Shown here piece after piece: positions 44,059-55,841 of a DNA stretch of 64,000 bases. The DNA is taken from positions 66,978,935-67,042,934 of the forward strand of contig CM043950.1 of the NCBI GenBank assembly GCA_014529385.2, given 5' to 3'. A program made the translations under genes and the position numbers. The notes beneath the pieces are model-generated. The model did no database searches. It had not been told where the DNA came from and saw only the letters and a program-made list of their open reading frames with translations. Each line of letters starts with the position of its first letter. Positions within the stretch are counted from its first letter, which is position 1. This DNA is from Adiantum capillus-veneris. Lineage: Eukaryota > Streptophyta > Polypodiopsida > Polypodiales > Pteridaceae.

Positions 44059-47000
44059 ATGCACTTACGCTCTGGGCGGGTGCTAGAACATGAGCATATT
44101 GAGGGTGCCTCTGTTCATACGGACACCCATTACCCATCCACGATAAGCTCTAGACCCTCAGCGGGGACAGAAGGTAGCACCACCCAAGACCCTAAAATAG
44201 CCGCTAGTGATTCCTCCTCCGACTCAGAAATCATGGAAGCATACCCTACCCAAAACACTGAGAGAGAAGGCCATGCACCTCCCCAAGCTCCACAACCTAG
44301 TACTAGTATGTTTAGCCGTTTCATGGAAACATTAGGTAGAGCTACTCGCTCGGAACCTGATGCAAATGAAGCACACGAAGGGGGTGGGGAAGTGGACTCT
44401 CCTTTCACATCGCACGTGGACCCCACACCCCCAAAGAGTGTCCATGTGGATATCCTGCCAACTTCTTACCAAGAAGGCCCTGTTGAGCTGCCTCCTTCAG
44501 AAGTTCCCTCTAGAGTACCGTTGGTGACAAGTAAAACCACGGGGAGCAACATTGCTTCTACCTCACAAGAAACCGTTAACACGTCGACTCTAGAAGGATG
44601 GTTCATTAATGATCATTAAACATACGACCTCCACACTGAGGTGTTGACGGATCTACACTCTGGCCACGCCTACCATGTAGGATGGATAGAGATTGTACAA
44701 TCCACCTCTAGTGCCACGAGCATCGAAGATCAACAGAAAATGATCTGTAATGTTATCCATGGCATTATTCAATTAGAAAGGCAAAACCGAGGGGTAAATA
44801 TACGCTCAACTGGCCCCATGAGATTTCTGGATACGAGCAAGGCTCAACAGCCTACTCTATCACAAATGGAGACTCCTCTAATGAGCCCCATGGACCCATC
44901 TTACGTCATTTCACCTAGGGTCTCTATGCAATCTGAGCCTCCGAGCGAAAACTTTAGCTTCCCTAACTTGGCTCAACCCTCTATTAAGGAAAACACAGTG
45001 CTCACTCCAGGGATAAGCCTGACAGAGAATGTACCGATGACATCTACGGTTAGCGCAGTGCCACTACCTAGTGTCGTAGTACCTAATATGGGGCCTCGAC
45101 CATATGTGCCTCTAGCCCCTTATGCACACATGGCCCCCACACCTCCAATTGTACCTCTTGCTTATGCTCCTCGAGTGCCGCTCCCTAGCCCTTATCCGAG
45201 TGGACCTATGCCCGGTTATGTTCCATATCCTGCATCATCTACACATATGCCAAGACCGGTACCCGTTCCTCTCCCACATATGATTCCAAGAGTACCTCCA
45301 CCGGCCCTACCTCCTCACATAGGTGACTTGGCAGCGTTTGCTCAAACCATAGGTCGATCTATCGCGGAAAATATGCGTCATGCATCTGATAGAGAGCCTA
45401 GAAGTAAGGCAGTACAAATTGCCAAACTCACGCAAAAATTCAATGGGGACGAAGATGCTAGAAAACACATTGAAGTGTTTGAACAAGTATGTGATTCCTT
45501 AGGGGAACGCAACGAACTACATAAGTGCAATGCCTTAAGCTTGACATTAAGTGGGAAGGCTGGAGATTGGTATAGAACCCTAAGGGTGGACGAGAAAACA
45601 ATCTACCCTACCCTTCGAAGGTTGTTTCTAAAGGAGTACATACGAGAAGGTGTGCTTTGGGGTGTAGCATCTCAGCTACAGAAGGCCGAACGTAAGGAAG
45701 GAGAGTCAGTAAGGGACTTCATTAGTCGTCTAAAGCACTTAAACTCTCGCTGCCCTGTAAATGAGCGCTTCAACAATAACCAACTGCTTGATCGATTCAT
45801 TCGAGGGTTGAGGAATGAAGGAATCTATAATGGACTAGTGATTAGAGGTATCACAACCTGGGAAGATGTCACTGCCAATGCAATCCAACTAGAGGACAAC
45901 TTGATGATAGCAGGCATGAGGGTGTCTACTGACACGAGATCCACTAGCTCACAAGCCATTGAGTATGAACCCATGACTGCAAAGCCCATTGCCAATGAGC
46001 CAAAGGTATTTGAGACATTCTTGACAGACCTCACCAAGGCAATCCAAGAGTCTCTTAAGGATAATCGACCCCCTCAAAATAGTCACATGTATCCAAGAAG
46101 GGAGCAACAATGGTGTTCCATTTGCTTAGGTCCACATAGCACTAGTGAGTGCCCTACGTTTAGAGTAAAATTTAATGGAACTTGCAACGCATGTGGTAGG
46201 TATGGTCACCAAGCTAAGGATTGTTTAATGATCAAACGTATGATGGCAAATAGACCACCTGTAGCCTGGACGGATGCACCTCGAGCTCCTGTATTGATGC
46301 CTACTCCACCTGTTGAGCAACTACCGCAACACATGGTCCCTAGACCTCAAAATGTTGTACAAGCTACACCGTTACCACCTCCTGTGCTAGGACCGCAGCC
46401 CCCGCATCCAAGAGTTGCCCCTATGAACCAAGTGGGTTGCGAGCCATCAAATGCTTATGCAGATGGCTGTGAGGAGGAAATAGACACTAGTATTGCCTAC
46501 GGAATTGATACATTGGAAGAATTTCCTATATACTACATGGAAGATTGTTGGGGACAAGTCAAGCCGGTTTATCAAGCTGCTGCTCTCGCATCCAGAGGTC
46601 AAAATATCAACACCCAGGCTAGGAGGCCACCTCTTCAATGCTACGAGTGTGGTGGACCACATCGGGCAACGGAGTGCCCTATTAGGCTGCAAAAGAATGC
46701 TGCACAGATGCAAATGAATCAAGGGAGCACGTCTGCAATGCCAATACTCACATGTAATCGTTGTGGCATAGATCACTTGATTGCCCAATGCCCCTATAAC
46801 CCAAATGCGCCTAAAATCACACCCCTGAATTTGGTCGAAATTGCTAGTGTGACATCGCCAAGACCACCCGTTGCACCCGCTTATGCGATTACACGGTCCA
46901 TGCTTCAAGGGCCAGGACATATCCTCGAAGAGAGAGATACCGCGTCAGTTATCCAAGCAAAGAAAAAGAAGACACGAAGGAAGAAGTCGCAGAATACGGA

Positions 47001-47757
47001 AAATTCAAAGCCAAGTTCCAAAACAAACATAGGAACAGGAGATGACCCCGTGTATATGAATGACCTCGAGGATGATTCAGATTTAGTCGAGACAATGGAG
47101 ACTAGAACCAATACCACAAAGGGAAAGACCGACAAAGAAAACCGTAACATGGAACCAAATGAAAACCGAATAAGAGAAAACCATAAAGAGCCTCTGAAAA
47201 CACCACAAGTGTTTCCAAATCCAATCCAAGACCCCCAAGATAAACCGCAGGGGCAAAAAGGGAAGAATCGTAAAAAGAAGATTGGGACGTACCCAAACCC
47301 AGTAGACGAGATTAAGCAGGTGAAACATCTAAAAAGTTTAGTGGAGGAGACTCAAAGGAAACTAGAACCAGAACCCATGCATGTCAAAATTCATGACACA
47401 GTGTTTCCCACGCAAGTTCATCCACCCCACATGAACCATAGACCGTTATCCATATCTAGTATCATCCAAGAAGGGAGTGAGGACGGGACATCAGAAAGTG
47501 AGCATACACCCTTCTTGTTGGAAAGGATGTTTAACGAAGGAATACCTGATCCCATTGAGGAATCTGAGATTCCATCCTCACCAATTCCTAGTCAAGGACC
47601 TACACCTTGCAAAACACCAATGAATGTTGCCAAACTAGTGGACTTCATGTCTTCTGAGGTTCGAACCACGATCATAGCAAAGCTGTATGGAGATCCTGAG
47701 TTATTCCTTGCACTTCGAGCATTCCTTAACGGAGAGCTACGAACGGGATTACCGTAG
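44059..47757 (+). CDS. Gag of a gag-protease-only Ty3/gypsy element (four zinc knuckles)
   Basis: The frame starts MHLRSGRVL, the family signature also seen at 32865. It is acidic and Ser/Thr-rich to a TAA at 44617-44619, then continues in the same frame for 1038 codons. A Pro-rich region (about 45050-45340) precedes the gag core: KLTQKFNGDEDARKHIEVFE, GKAGDWYRTLR and EGESVRDFISRLKHLNSRCP (45420-45760). Four knuckles follow: CSICLGPHSTSEC (46114), CNACGRYGHQAKDC (46183), CYECGGPHRATEC (46639) and CNRCGIDHLIAQC (46753); three have x3 before His instead of x4. The tail is Lys-rich, ending at TAG 47755-47757. With only nonsense codons and no frameshift, it looks recently active. It would form particles, with enzymes supplied by another element. 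Confidence 0.85.
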
Positions 47758-49239
47758 TTTGCGCAACCAAATAGGCCTGACTCGATTATGATTGATGAGG
47801 AAAATCATGTGCAATCACTTGACTTAGATGGACACGAGTCTGTGATCGAGGTACCCATTAACGAATTAGGGTAGTATTTTGAAGGCGACGAGTCTAATGC
47901 GACCCTACCCATCACTACCAAGGGATTAACTATAAAGGGAATTCTTGATGGTGGTGCGGGAGTTAGCATCGTTACAAAAGATTGTTGGGAATCCATGGGA
48001 AAACCCCGCCTCAGTGTTACTAACATTGTGGTAAAGATGGCAAATGGTACCATAGCCAAACCTATGGGGATGCTCAAGGATCTTAAGATCAAAGTTCTAG
48101 GACACAAGGTACGACATACGTTCATTGTAATGGATTTCTCTAAACACCTTATGTCATATGAAATGATTTTAGGACGACCATTCATGAGGGAAGCACAAAT
48201 GGTTCACGATTGGTCTAAAAATCATGTCTATTTGCAATTCCAAGACTCTGTCCTTAGAGTGGATTTGGTGACTGGTAAGGTACACCCCTTAGGGAGTAAA
48301 ACCATTATTGATCATCGCTCTGACACCACAGTTCACTCGGCCCCACTACAATATTGTTACACTTGTAAGAAGGATACAGACATTGGCCAAGATTCTCCTT
48401 ATATGGATGTGTTACCGGGTATGACGGAATCAGACAATGTGGATTGGGTCCACCTAGCATCAACCATAGACACTTGGGGAAACAGGGGGACGACCTGGGT
48501 AACACCTGAGGGGGATGAAATGCCTATACCCTTAAATATGCTACAAGCAATGCATATCGCTTCCAACAAGACTCATCCTAATGTAACGAAGAAAACATAC
48601 AAGTGGGTCCCTAAAGCTTCTTTAGTGACCATAGCTAGTGCTAAAAAACAGAAGCCTTGTAAGAAACGTACCACTCGCTCCAAGAAAAGTAAGAAAATGT
48701 TGCGATGGATCCCTAAACGACTATTGGAAGCCCAAGGCTACTATCAAGGAAATGATCAAATCTGGGTGCCAAAACGTAGATTGTGCTCTTACCTATCACC
48801 TGACCCATGTAAACCCAATCCTGTGGCTCCAAAACAAATTGAAAATCGCGGAAAGGAAAAAATCATGGAATGCTACACACCCGCTCCCGAGCTAGTTTGG
48901 GTACCAAAGAAAGAACGATTTGTTCCACCTAGCTCAGGAAGGGGGGAGTCCCATGAAGATTCTAGCTCCTCATGTAATACATCCATAGAGGTAAAAGCTT
49001 CTACACCGCCTCCATCTATAGTAGTGGACCTCCATGAAGCTACAAAAGAATCCACACCTCCCAGTGTTCAAGAATCACCTAATGAACCACTTCAAGTTCG
49101 ATCCTGGGAGAGTACCTTACCACCCTTGCAACTTGACGAGGCACCTAGGGTAATAGAAAACTACTGGCAAAAATCCTCACCTATTACCAACTGGAACAAT
49201 TGGTTTCAAAGGGTGACAAGCTCATTTCAAACGGTATGA
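47758..49239 (+). CDS. Protease and W-x-P-K domain of the gag-protease-only element
   Basis: The same frame as gag, after TAGs at 47755 and 47872. Retropepsin-like domain: GILDGGAGVSIV (47941-47976, D-G-G at the active site), MANGTIAKPMG, HTFIVMDFSKHLMSYE and MILGRPFMREAQMVHDW (near 48163-48215). It is followed by a basic region with four W-[VI]-P-K motifs at 48601, 48706, 48763 and 48898, interspersed with Lys/Arg runs, then an acidic, Ser-rich end finishing WNNWFQRVTSSFQTV. No RT, RNase H or integrase follows. The protease presumably matures Gag; the role of the W-x-P-K region is unknown. Confidence 0.82.
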
Positions 49240-50843
49240 TCCACCCAAGGAAGGGGGGAGTGTTTGCTGACAGTCATCATTCACTTGCTTCCCTCTCAAC
49301 CTTTTTCCCTGACCTCTCAATCACCAATCTTAGGGAATGTACATATAAAGCTTTATACTCACAAAAAATAAAAATAAATAAGGAGCAAGAGCAATTAGCA
49401 AACGAGTATGCACAATAAAAGTCAAAACATTGACTCAGACCTACACATGTCACATCTGGTACAGTGAAACAGAAACCTATGCCATAAAACACCTTTGATC
49501 CTCATCACTTGAGTGATTGAGGGTAGGTAAGATTAGTACGATAGAGTGTTTCTGTTTTAGAGTTGAGAGATTAGCGAAGTTCTCTTTTCCCACTGATGTG
49601 CCTCCTGGAGGTATTCCTTTTGTTTCCTAGTGTGTACAGGAGCGTGTTGCTATTGATAGGATTTGGACCTTCATGGAACCTTCAAATCAAGCGTGACCAT
49701 CAACACAAACAGGTGTTTCTTGTCCATTAGCATTGCCCTTATCTTTTGTGCATCCATGTTTGTCTGCTTTGATTGTGATTGGTAGCATAATATTCAGCGC
49801 ATTGGCTTAGTATCAAACATTTAATTCAATGTAATGTTTTGTCATAATCACTTGTCTAGGTTTAAAAATCAAGCAGTTCGACTAAGCTAGTTTGACCAAG
49901 CTAGGTATTAGAAATCTTCTCTTAATACCATGGGGAATGCCTTCCTAATAAGCAATGGTTACTTAGGTTCTTAATCCGATTTAGGAAGCATTGTATGAAA
50001 TGTACTAGGGCTTTCTAGTGGGCTTGACCCTATTGACCTTTAGCTTAAGTATTATAAAGGGAGTTTACTAATGTGATGAGCCTGGGGAATGTATCAATGT
50101 TATATGACCCCCCAAAGTTACAAAATTTAAATGCTGAAAATGAACAAACAAAAAATCAAAGTGCCACATTGTAAAATCTTAAGCTGGAAGAGAAATCTCA
50201 GCTTGATTGGGTACTTCACTCACATGTATCGCCTATGGTACTAGAGCCCTAGAGGTTCCCAGTATGGGCGCTTTTCCTTGAAAAGCAAAAAACCCAAGGC
50301 ATACAAAATAAGCACACACATCAAATTGAATCACTGTGAAAAGACTTTGGGGGGTCAAAGAAAAAGTAATCAGTTAGGCGATGATTTCATGAGAAATTCC
50401 TTTTATGGTAGCTTAACTACAAGGTCTTCTAGATATAGCCTCTAGTCAGCCCTTGAACATCAATACTTGGCTCTCGCGATTAAACAACTTAATTGACCAC
50501 AGAAAATTAAGAAGCTTACCCATGGTATTAATATTCGATCTCTAGTGCTTTTCGACCGTCAAATTAGTGACCCCAGACTTGTTTAATTTTTTACCTTTAC
50601 ATCTTTTTATGCATTTGATTACATTGCAATTTAATGTTCATTGCTATCAAATTGTTTGAAATTCTTTTACCAATCAATGTGTCTACCTAAAACTGCATAT
50701 GCTTTTTAAGAGAATGCAATTACTGTGCCAATGTTGTTTGATTTTGCAGTGACTGAAGAAGGCTGAGGACATTCATCTCAAATGCTCTTCCACCTCGACG
50801 ACCTCGCTTCAACTCAATAGCTTCCGAGCACGGAATCTACATC
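49240..50843 (+). other. 3' non-coding region of the gag-protease-only element
   Basis: 1.6 kb between the protease ORF and the polypurine tract, where pol would be expected. I examined both strands for RT, RNase H and integrase landmarks and found none. Only short chance frames occur. Confidence 0.65.
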
Positions 50844-50854
50844 AGGAAGGGGGG
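50844..50854 (+). other. Polypurine tract of the gag-protease-only element
   Basis: AGGAAGGGGGG, two bases before the 3' LTR. The placement is standard for plus-strand priming. Confidence 0.85.
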
Positions 50855-50856
50855 CA

Positions 50857-51149
50857 TGTTAACCCTCACGGCACACGGACACCCATCACCTACGATGGAC
50901 GCGTATTATGTATTTGGTAGAGTCAGGTACCGGGCTTGTCGGTCCAATAGGGAAAGGTAGAGTGATCGCCAATGAGAGGCGCACTTTAGCTTGGACATTC
51001 AAGGGATTAGTTGGTTAAGCATGGGCGCCCAAGTGTGAATGGGGTGAGCTCCTATAAAAGCCAACTAAACCTACTTTTTACTCATTCTCTCATTTGTGCA
51101 ATTGAAGAGTGCTCTTGCTCCATCTCCATCTTCTTCTTCTTCACCTCCT

Positions 51150-51183
<34 letters not shown>

Positions 51184-51434
51184 GGAGAGTGTGTGTGCGA
51201 TCTAGCATTACGAAGGCACGACGGCGGCGAAGCGGTTGAGCGCGGCACGACTGCAGCTTCTTCTTCATCGCGGTGAGGAATCCACCACGAAGGCGAGCGT
51301 AGAGCGGTGAGTGACACACCCTTTGTTTTCTTGAGCTTGCTAGTTTAGGCTTGTTGTGTGCTTGGAGCCGTTTGTGGCTCGCATATGGTGTATTGGCAAG
51401 TCCCTTGCTTCGACAGTGCGGCAAGGAGCGCACA
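50857..51434 (+). repeat. 3' LTR of the gag-protease-only element
   Basis: 578 bp, TGTTAACCC to GAGCGCACA; TATA box at 51053-51058. It pairs with 42549-43124. The next five bases, GCCTT, are the second target copy, after which copia RT resumes. Confidence 0.96.
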
Positions 51435-51439
51435 GCCTT

Positions 51440-52695
51440 GTGACTGCTCATGATCTAAATCTCGAGCAAATGGATGTAAATATGGCATTCCCTCATGGTG
51501 ACTTAGAGGAGGAAATCTACATGCTTCAACCAAAGGGGTATGAAGTAAAAGGTAAGGAGAAAATGGTTTGTGGATTAAAGAAGAGCTTGTATGGTTTAAA
51601 GCAAGCATCAAGACAATGGTACTTGAAGTTTGATCGATGGATGTTGGATCATGGATTCACAAGATGCAACTCGGATCACTGCGTCTACACGAAGAATTTG
51701 GGAGATGGGAAATTCATCATCCTAATGTTGTATGTTGATGACATGTTGATTGCAAGTGCTAACATGCAGGACATCAAAGACCTAAAAGAGGAGCTGTCCA
51801 AATCTTTTTCAATGAAAGATTTAGGTGCTACAAAGAGGATACTTGGTATGAAAATATCAAGGGACAGAACGAAGAAGACAATAAATCTATCTCAAGAAGA
51901 TTACATCAAGAAGGTACTAGAAAGGTTTGCAATGCAAAATGCAAAACCAGTTTCTACACCTTTGGCTGGTCATTTTAAACTAACGAAGGATATGTGTCCA
52001 AAGACACAAGAGGAGATAGCCTATATGTCTAAAGTTCCATATGCTGCAGCGGTAGGTTCTCTAATGTATGCTATGGTCTAGACAAGCACAGACATTGCAC
52101 ATGCAGTGGGAGTTGTGAGTAGGTTCATGGACAACCCAGGTAAAGAGCATTGGCAAGCTGTGAAGTGGATACTTAGGTATCTAAAAGGGACAACAAAAAA
52201 TGCTTTGTATTTTGGAGGAACTGATATTTTTCTAGAAGGGTATGCTGATGCAGATATGGCAGGTGACAAAGATACTCGAAGGAGCACTACTGGCTATGTG
52301 TTCACGGTTGGAGGCACAGCAGTAAGCTGGGCTTCAAAGCTGCAGAGAGTGGTTTCACTTTCTACCACGGAAGCAGAGTATGTAGCAATGACGGAGGCAA
52401 GCAAAGAAATTCTGTGGCTTCACAGATTCTTAGAAGAGATTGGATTCAAACAAGACAATTGTGTCTTGTACAGTGATAGCCAAAGTGCTATCCATCTTGC
52501 GAAGAACTCAGCCTTTCATTCAAGGACAAAGCACATTGAGGTTTGAGATATCACTTCATACGCACTCTTTTGGAAGAGGGACAGCTAAAGCTAGGAAAGG
52601 TGCATACAAGTGAAAATCCTGCAGACATGTTTACAAAGGTGGTCAACAAGGAGAAGTTGAGCTTTTGCTCATCTTCAATCGGCATTCAAGGATAA
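51440..52695 (+). pseudogene. Ty1/copia reverse transcriptase (rest) and RNase H
   Basis: The frame picks up at TAHDLNLEQMDVNMAFPHGD and continues YMLQPKGYE, KSLYGLKQASRQWYLKFD, catalytic YVDD at 51731-51742 (LYVDDMLIAS), then GSLMYAMV and a TAG at 52079-52081. RNase H follows in the same frame: GYADADMAGDKDTRRSTTGY, SLSTTEAEYVAMTEASKEIL and YSDSQSAIHLAKN, with all expected acidic residues visible. A TGA after KHIEV (52544-52546) plus a small insertion ends the frame; the last residues (ENPADMFTKVV) read in another frame to a TAA near 52695. Confidence 0.93.
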
Positions 52696-52744
52696 GAAGC
52701 CAGAATGGAAAGCAGTCACAGGTTTGGTTTGGAGATTAGTCTCC

Positions 52745-52755
52745 AAGTGGGAGAT
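52745..52755 (+). other. Polypurine tract of the Ty1/copia element
   Basis: AAGTGGGAGAT directly before the 3' LTR, a form very common in plant copia elements. Confidence 0.85.
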
Positions 52756-53491
52756 TGTTAAGTATGGAGCTTGATTTACCCTTGTAATTTTCTGTGGTAA
52801 AAGCGCACATTTGTAAGGCCCCCATTATGAGGAGAAGCCATCATGCGTGAAGGAAAATCACTCACCGGAAACCAAAATTTTCACGCACAAGAATCAGGGG
52901 CAACTTTAGAGGCTCCGTCCCCGAGAATTTTTTTTCGTCGGAATATTCCTTTTCGCCGGAATATTATGGCCGGAAAGTGGTCGGAAAACAACCGGTCGGT
53001 TGGCCGGTGGCCGGTAGTCAATGGCCGGTGGTCGGAAGTCAATGGCCGGTGGCCGGTGGCCGAATTTAAAAGTGGACTTGTCTTCTCAAGGGCGGATTGG
53101 AGGGTCCGATTTGGACTTATTCGCACAAGGGCAGCTACACATGGCTGTCTCTCATAAGAGAGGGCAGCCCTTTTGGCCTATAAAAGGAGGCCATTTCTAC
53201 ACACATTTCATAGTGTGAAGTTGATGCAACAAGGTGAGTGTGAGGTGGTGAGAGTGAAGCAAGGCGGGAGCTCTATTAAGGGTTTAATCCCTTTGTAAAC
53301 TACTTCTTCTTTTGAAATGCTAAAGCCATTGAGTGGCTGCTTTTTCGTGGACGTAGCCCACATTGGGTGAACCACGTATATCGTGTGTACTCTCTCTCTC
53401 TCTACTCTATAATCTCTTGTGTGTGAAATCTATCTCTCTCCATTAAGTAATCTACTCAAATATCTATTTAGCTACGTCTTATTTCCTAACA
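52756..53491 (+). repeat. 3' LTR of the Ty1/copia element
   Basis: 736 bp from TGTTAAGTATGG to TTTCCTAACA. It is followed by ATCTG (53492-53496), matching the left flank. A TATA box is at 53179. Its last ~190 bp include a CT-rich tract absent from the truncated 5' copy. Confidence 0.94.
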
Positions 53492-53496
53492 ATCTG

Positions 53497-54570
53497 CGTC
53501 TTTGTGCAAATGAAGAGACGAATATATTCCCATTATAGAACAAGCACATGCTGGATTAGCTGGAGATCACTTTTCTAGTGAGACCACTGCAAGAGCAATC
53601 TTAATGGCAGGCATATAATGGACAACACTTTTTGTAGATGCCAAGGAGTATGTTCGGAGGTGTGATGCATGTCAACAAGCAAAAATTCCAACCCGTGTAG
53701 ATAGCATGCCCTTAAGACTACTGATGGGGGCTAGAGCTTTCGCCAAATGGGTTATAGATTTTGTTGGGCAAATACAACCACGTGCTTATAGAACCTAAGC
53801 TTAATATATCATTATAGTTACGGACTATTTGACCAAGTGGACTGAGGCTAAAGCAACTCAAAAGAATGATGCCAAAACCACCGCTGCATTCTTATATGAG
53901 TATGTGTTGACAAGATATGGACTGCCAATAGAAATAGTTAGTGATAGGGGAACTCATTTTCTCAATGAGGTAATTGAGTATCTTCTTAATAAATTTATGG
54001 TCATCCATAACAAATCATCTCCTTATCACCCACAAGCAAATGGACGAGCTGAGCATACGAATAAAAGTTTCATTCAAAAAAGCTTTAAATGCTACACCTT
54101 TAACCTTGTTTATGGTCTTGATGCCATATTGCCAATAGAATTTCTATTGCCGACACTAAGGATAGCTAAGAATCTTGAGTGGACTGGACATGAATTGTCA
54201 GAAATACTTGAAGATTTAGAAAAGCTTGATGAGCAAAGGCTAACTGCTATAGCTCACATCTATGCACAAAAGTGGAAACAAAAATAGTTTTTGATTGGCA
54301 TCTAATCACAAAAGTCTTAAAAAAAGGGGATTAGTTTTAGTATACTCCCTTAAGCAACAATACATTCCCAAATTTAAGAAAAAGAGAAACGGACCGTTTA
54401 TCATTGAAGATGTATCTCCAAGTGGAGTAGTTAAGTTGTCCACCCTAGATGGTGAACCAATGGCTAATTGGATTAGTGGATGTTGTTTAAAGAAGTACAA
54501 TTTTCCACTAACCAATGAATTGCTAGAAAGGAAGCATGCAACTAAGCAAAGAAAGATAAAACGACAATAG
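53497..54570 (+). pseudogene. Outer Tat-like element: second HHCC module and integrase core
   Basis: Resumes in frame after the copia insertion. A second, complete HHCC module reads AHAGLAGDHFSSETTARAIL and CDACQQAK (53545-53685). The core shows DFVGQIQP, then TDYLTKWTEAKATQ (Asp), EIVSDRGTHF (Asp, near 53935-53960) and HPQANGRAEHTNKS (Glu, near 54028-54065). About fifty residues of the usual core end are missing between NKSFIQK and TFNLVYGLDAILP (about 54075-54130). The C-terminal GPF module is KKKRNGPFIIEDVSPSG (54378-54428). Stops include TAG codons near 53620 and 54286. Confidence 0.88.
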
Positions 54571-54574
54571 GTTA

Positions 54575-55134
54575 TTGATGAAGCCCAACAGAAAGGCTCG
54601 GCTTCGAGTACTCAAAAGGAAAGCTGCTCTCAAAAATCAACAAATACCTATTCTCATCAACACTCTGGAAATAGATGATCGAAAATGGGGATTGCAGAAA
54701 GATGCAGTGTCAACAGATGATGAATGGTTAGATGGAATGGACCTTCGCATCATAGTACAAATGAGCAATCATAGCACAAATTCATTGATTGACACAGGAG
54801 CTCAAGCAAATGCAGTCAGTTATTCCATGTACAAGAAAGCAACAAGTCAGTCTTTGATAGCAGGAATAGCGACTATTAAAGGATGCAACAAGAACCCAAC
54901 ACCAACATTGGGAGTAGTCAACTTAAATGTGATAGTACATGGATATTCATGCCCTCATTAGTTTGTATGCTTACCAAATGAACACATGAATGAGACAATG
55001 ATTCTTGGAATCCCATGGATGCGGACTTACAAGGCAGTACCAGATTGGGATACCAATCAGCTCAAGCTATCACCTAAAGGCGGACAACTCATTGTTCCAA
55101 TTGCACCAAGCAAGGAGGAATGGAAAGGAGGTTA
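54575..55134 (+). pseudogene. Second aspartic-protease-like domain, downstream of integrase
   Basis: In one frame after integrase: SLIDTGAQANAVSYSMYKKA, with a clean D-T-G-A at 54791-54802, then GVVNLNVIVHGYSCPH, a TAG at 54959-54961 (probably a former Gln codon), and ETMILGIPWMRTYKAVPDWD, with the ILGxPW flap landmark at 55001-55021. This is a retropepsin-like fold by motif order. It is distinct from the protease end at 36.1 kb, and its position after integrase is abnormal. It could be part of the element or a fragment of another one joined at the 3' side. Confidence 0.7.
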
Positions 55135-55823
55135 GCAGCAGAGTAAAACACAAAGAAATCAATCTTCCATCCTATCGACAAGAAAATGCTACAAGTATCA
55201 TGCAAGGAGACATGCAAATTTGGGAACCAAAAGCACAGCTTAAGGATAAGCCGATTCAAATTTGGGTGCCCAAAACATCATCTATTGTACCAAAAATGGC
55301 TCCAAGGTTCAAAACACAAAGAGGATCATCTTCGAACAGGGAATCTAAAACGAAATGGATTTGGCAGAAAAAGGAGCACTTACCTTCTCTACAAACTATA
55401 AAACCGATCAAGCAATGGAGAGTTAAGTCTCAAAAGACTCAACCACACCATTTTGCACAAAGAAAACCAAGATATCAATGGCGGGAAAAAGCTCAACAAC
55501 AATCATTATTGATATCAACAGCTCAGGAAATTAGCATGCCAAAGCATCCTGGTGGGAAAATCAAGCAAAGAGCACACAAGCTACAAGATTTGATCCTTGG
55601 AAGGCAGCATCAGAAAACCTCGACATCAAAAACCCTTGAGTTAATTACTCAAGACCCAACTCTTGCACAACATAATGGTTTTAATTCCATTGATCTTCAA
55701 AGCATGGTAGAACCAACCAAGGCTATGCATAGACACAATTATTCAACCCATGCACACAGTCGTCCCGAAGCATGCCATCTAGGACGGGTGGAAGGTAACC
55801 AAGTCATTAAGGGCAATGTTTGA
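55135..55823 (+). pseudogene. Basic, W-x-P-K-containing region downstream of the second protease
   Basis: Following a frame change near 55130, a Lys/Gln-rich frame carries W-E-P-K (55221-55232) and W-V-P-K (55263-55274), then related Trp/basic motifs KWIWQKK, QWRVK and YQWREK spaced 20-30 residues apart. The order protease then W-x-P-K repeats equals that in the gag-protease-only element (48.6-48.9 kb). The frame ends at TGA 55821-55823, on the polypurine tract. Function unknown; basic and Trp-rich composition would suit nucleic-acid binding. Confidence 0.6.
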
Positions 55824-55839
55824 AGAGGGAGGAAAAAAG
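55822..55839 (+). other. Polypurine tract of the outer Tat-like element
   Basis: An 18-base all-purine run, GAAGAGGGAGG then AAAAAAG, three bases before a TG. It implies that the internal region of the outer element ends here. Confidence 0.7.
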
Positions 55840-55841
55840 TT

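Noticed and set aside
44059-49239. Endogenous pararetrovirus
   Set aside because: Paired LTRs, a tRNA-Asp primer site, a 5-bp target duplication and a Ty3/gypsy-type gag show an LTR retrotransposon; no movement-protein or viral coat motifs seen.
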